Shown here: in pieces, positions 62,920 through 64,000 of the stretch | How positions within the stretch are numbered: position 1 is the stretch's first letter | Layout: every line of letters starts with the position of its first letter | Origin: Rhizobium sp. RCAM05350 | Lineage (GTDB): Bacteria; Pseudomonadota; Alphaproteobacteria; Rhizobiales; Rhizobiaceae | Direction of reading: 5' to 3' | NCBI GenBank assembly: GCA_024426085.1 | Contig: CP087974.1 | Span: 2,232,001-2,296,000, forward strand | DNA length: 64,000 nt | Notes under the pieces: model-generated | Told to the model about the DNA's origin: nothing | The model's database searches: none | Seen by the model: the letters and a program-made list of their open reading frames with translations, nothing else | Program-made: the position numbers and the translations under genes

Positions 62920-64000
62920 ATGAACGGTGCTGATATTCTTTGCGATGTGCTTTTGGCCAATGACGTCAACGTCTGCTTCGCCAACCCCGGCACGTCGGAG
63001 ATGCATTTTGTCGCGGCTCTCGATCGCCGGCCTGAAATGCGCTGCGTGCTCGGCCTGTTCGAAGGCGTGGTGACAGGCGCCGCCGACGGCTATGCGCGGA
63101 TGACAAACCGGCCTGCCGCAACGCTGCTTCACACCGGGCCGGGATTGGCAAACGGGCTCGCCAACCTGCACAACGCTCGGCGCGCGTTCCCATGATCAAC
63201 GTCGTCGGCGATCATGCCTCCTACCATCTTCCTCTCGACGCGCCTCTGACTGCGGACATAGAGAGCCTGGCCGCACCGATGTCCAACTGGGTGCGTCGGA
63301 TCGAAGGGCCAGACGACGTTGCCGCGGCCACGAAAGCCGCGATTCATGCCTCGCTGTCGCCTTCGGGCATCGCAACCCTGCTTCTGCCTGCCGATGCGGG
63401 ATGGGGCGAGGCAAGGCTGCCCGCGTCGGCGGTGATCGACCGCCCCCAACTTTCCGCCGCCAAGGGTGAGGCAATACGCGGCGCAGCGGGAAGCGATCCG
63501 CAGAGCCCGCGGCCGGAGTGCAATCCTTGTCAGGGGATCGGCAGCATACGCCGATTCCCTGGAGATCGCCGGGCAAATCTCGGCCGCGCTCAACGTACGC
63601 CTATTCAGCGAAGTGCAGGTGGCGCATATGCAGCGCGGTGCCGGTCGTGTGGCGCCAACCCGCATCCCTTATCCGATCGACGCGGCATTGGAGACGCTGG
63701 CCGATATCGATGTTCTCGTCCTCGTCGGCGCACCGGAGCCGGTTGCCTTCTTCGCATATCCGGGCAAGCCCGGGCGGCTTGTTCACAAAGGCTGCCAGGT
63801 TCTGACTTTGGCAGCCCATGGCGAGGACCTGAAATCGGCGCTGGAGGCGCTTCGGGATGAATTGGGGATCAAAAGCTCGCAGGCAGCGCCGCTAGCAAAG
63901 GCTGTCCCGGATGAAGGGCGACCCAGCGGAGCGCTCACGGAAGACGCAATCTCAGTGATCGTGGCGCAAAAACTTCCGGACAACGCCATCGTCTGCGATG
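62920..64000 (+). CDS. thiamine-diphosphate-dependent enzyme, acetolactate-synthase-like, partial and frameshifted
   Basis: The gene runs off the right edge; about 360 residues are seen. The start [16 protein letters not shown] leads into the TPP-enzyme N-terminal domain with NPGTSEMHF, the catalytic Glu in [16 protein letters not shown] and [15 protein letters not shown]. The middle domain ([20 protein letters not shown]) follows. Breaks: near 63188 (NARRA then [10 protein letters not shown]) and an extra G at 63489-63491 (RGAA then EAIRRARG). It resembles acetolactate-synthase large-subunit homologues or related decarboxylases; the TPP-binding half is missing, so the reaction is not fixed. 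Confidence 0.8.

Overview
The window is a high-GC chromosomal segment of an alphaproteobacterium in the Rhizobiales, most likely Rhizobiaceae (Rhizobium, Agrobacterium, Allorhizobium type). This rests on protein sequence and gene order: dapD/dapE-truA-fmt-def, hsp20-DUF1150, trmB-metK-praR-lnt-corC-ybeY-phoH-miaB, rimI-tsaB, glnD-murJ, mutS, a malic enzyme with a phosphotransacetylase tail, olsB, and lptC-lptA-lptB-rpoN-hpf-ptsN. Nearly all of it is core housekeeping sequence. I see no phage, insertion sequence, CRISPR array, rRNA or tRNA.

Layout. 1-700: 3' end of dapD and a DUF805 membrane protein. 0.7-9.4 kb: an accessory block lying between dapD and dapE, with a soluble GAF histidine kinase, an aldo/keto reductase, an AraC regulator, an SDR lacking the catalytic tyrosine, an agmatinase-like ureohydrolase, VOC, Gre-type and RibD-like proteins, and a non-coding stretch with a palindromic repeat element. 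9.4-15.6 kb: dapE, truA, fmt, a FitAB-type toxin-antitoxin pair, def and rmuC. 15.6-21.7 kb: ribokinase, a chemoreceptor, a small PAT-repeat membrane protein behind a general-stress promoter, a nucleoside hydrolase, and hsp20 behind a heat-shock promoter with DUF1150. 21.7-35.1 kb: a leftward run from trpS to trmB covering translation, tRNA modification, Fe-S assembly, lipoprotein acylation and SAM synthesis. 35.5-43.3 kb: an M15 peptidase, murJ, glnD, mutS. 43.4-53 kb: malic enzyme, olsB, hybrid kinase, lspA, two RNA methyltransferases, a CoxG-like protein, lapA, ihfB. 53.1-59.8 kb: sppA and the rightward lptCAB-rpoN-hpf-ptsN set. 59.8-64 kb: an accessory cluster with a LuxR-type regulator divergent from an SDR, an aldonolactone-oxidase-like flavoprotein and a thiamine-diphosphate enzyme cut by the window edge.

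Functional links. GlnD, RpoN and PtsN are the PII-uridylylating, sigma-54 and nitrogen-PTS parts of nitrogen control. OlsA and OlsB together make ornithine lipids. LptA/B/C and MurJ build the envelope, and Lnt with LspA mature lipoproteins. Def, Fmt, TruA, TsaB, RimI, MiaB, TrmB and YbeY serve translation.

Quality warning. About 35 of roughly 60 genes have one or more frame breaks, and in each case the rest of the protein continues in another frame with normal family sequence. The breaks are mostly one-base changes in homopolymers, or loss of one CG from a GCGCGC tract. They hit essential genes (metK, trpS, glnD, lnt, lptABC), so I read most of them as sequencing or consensus errors, not true pseudogenes. 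Broken genes are therefore given as single CDS entries spanning the whole coding region, with each break located.
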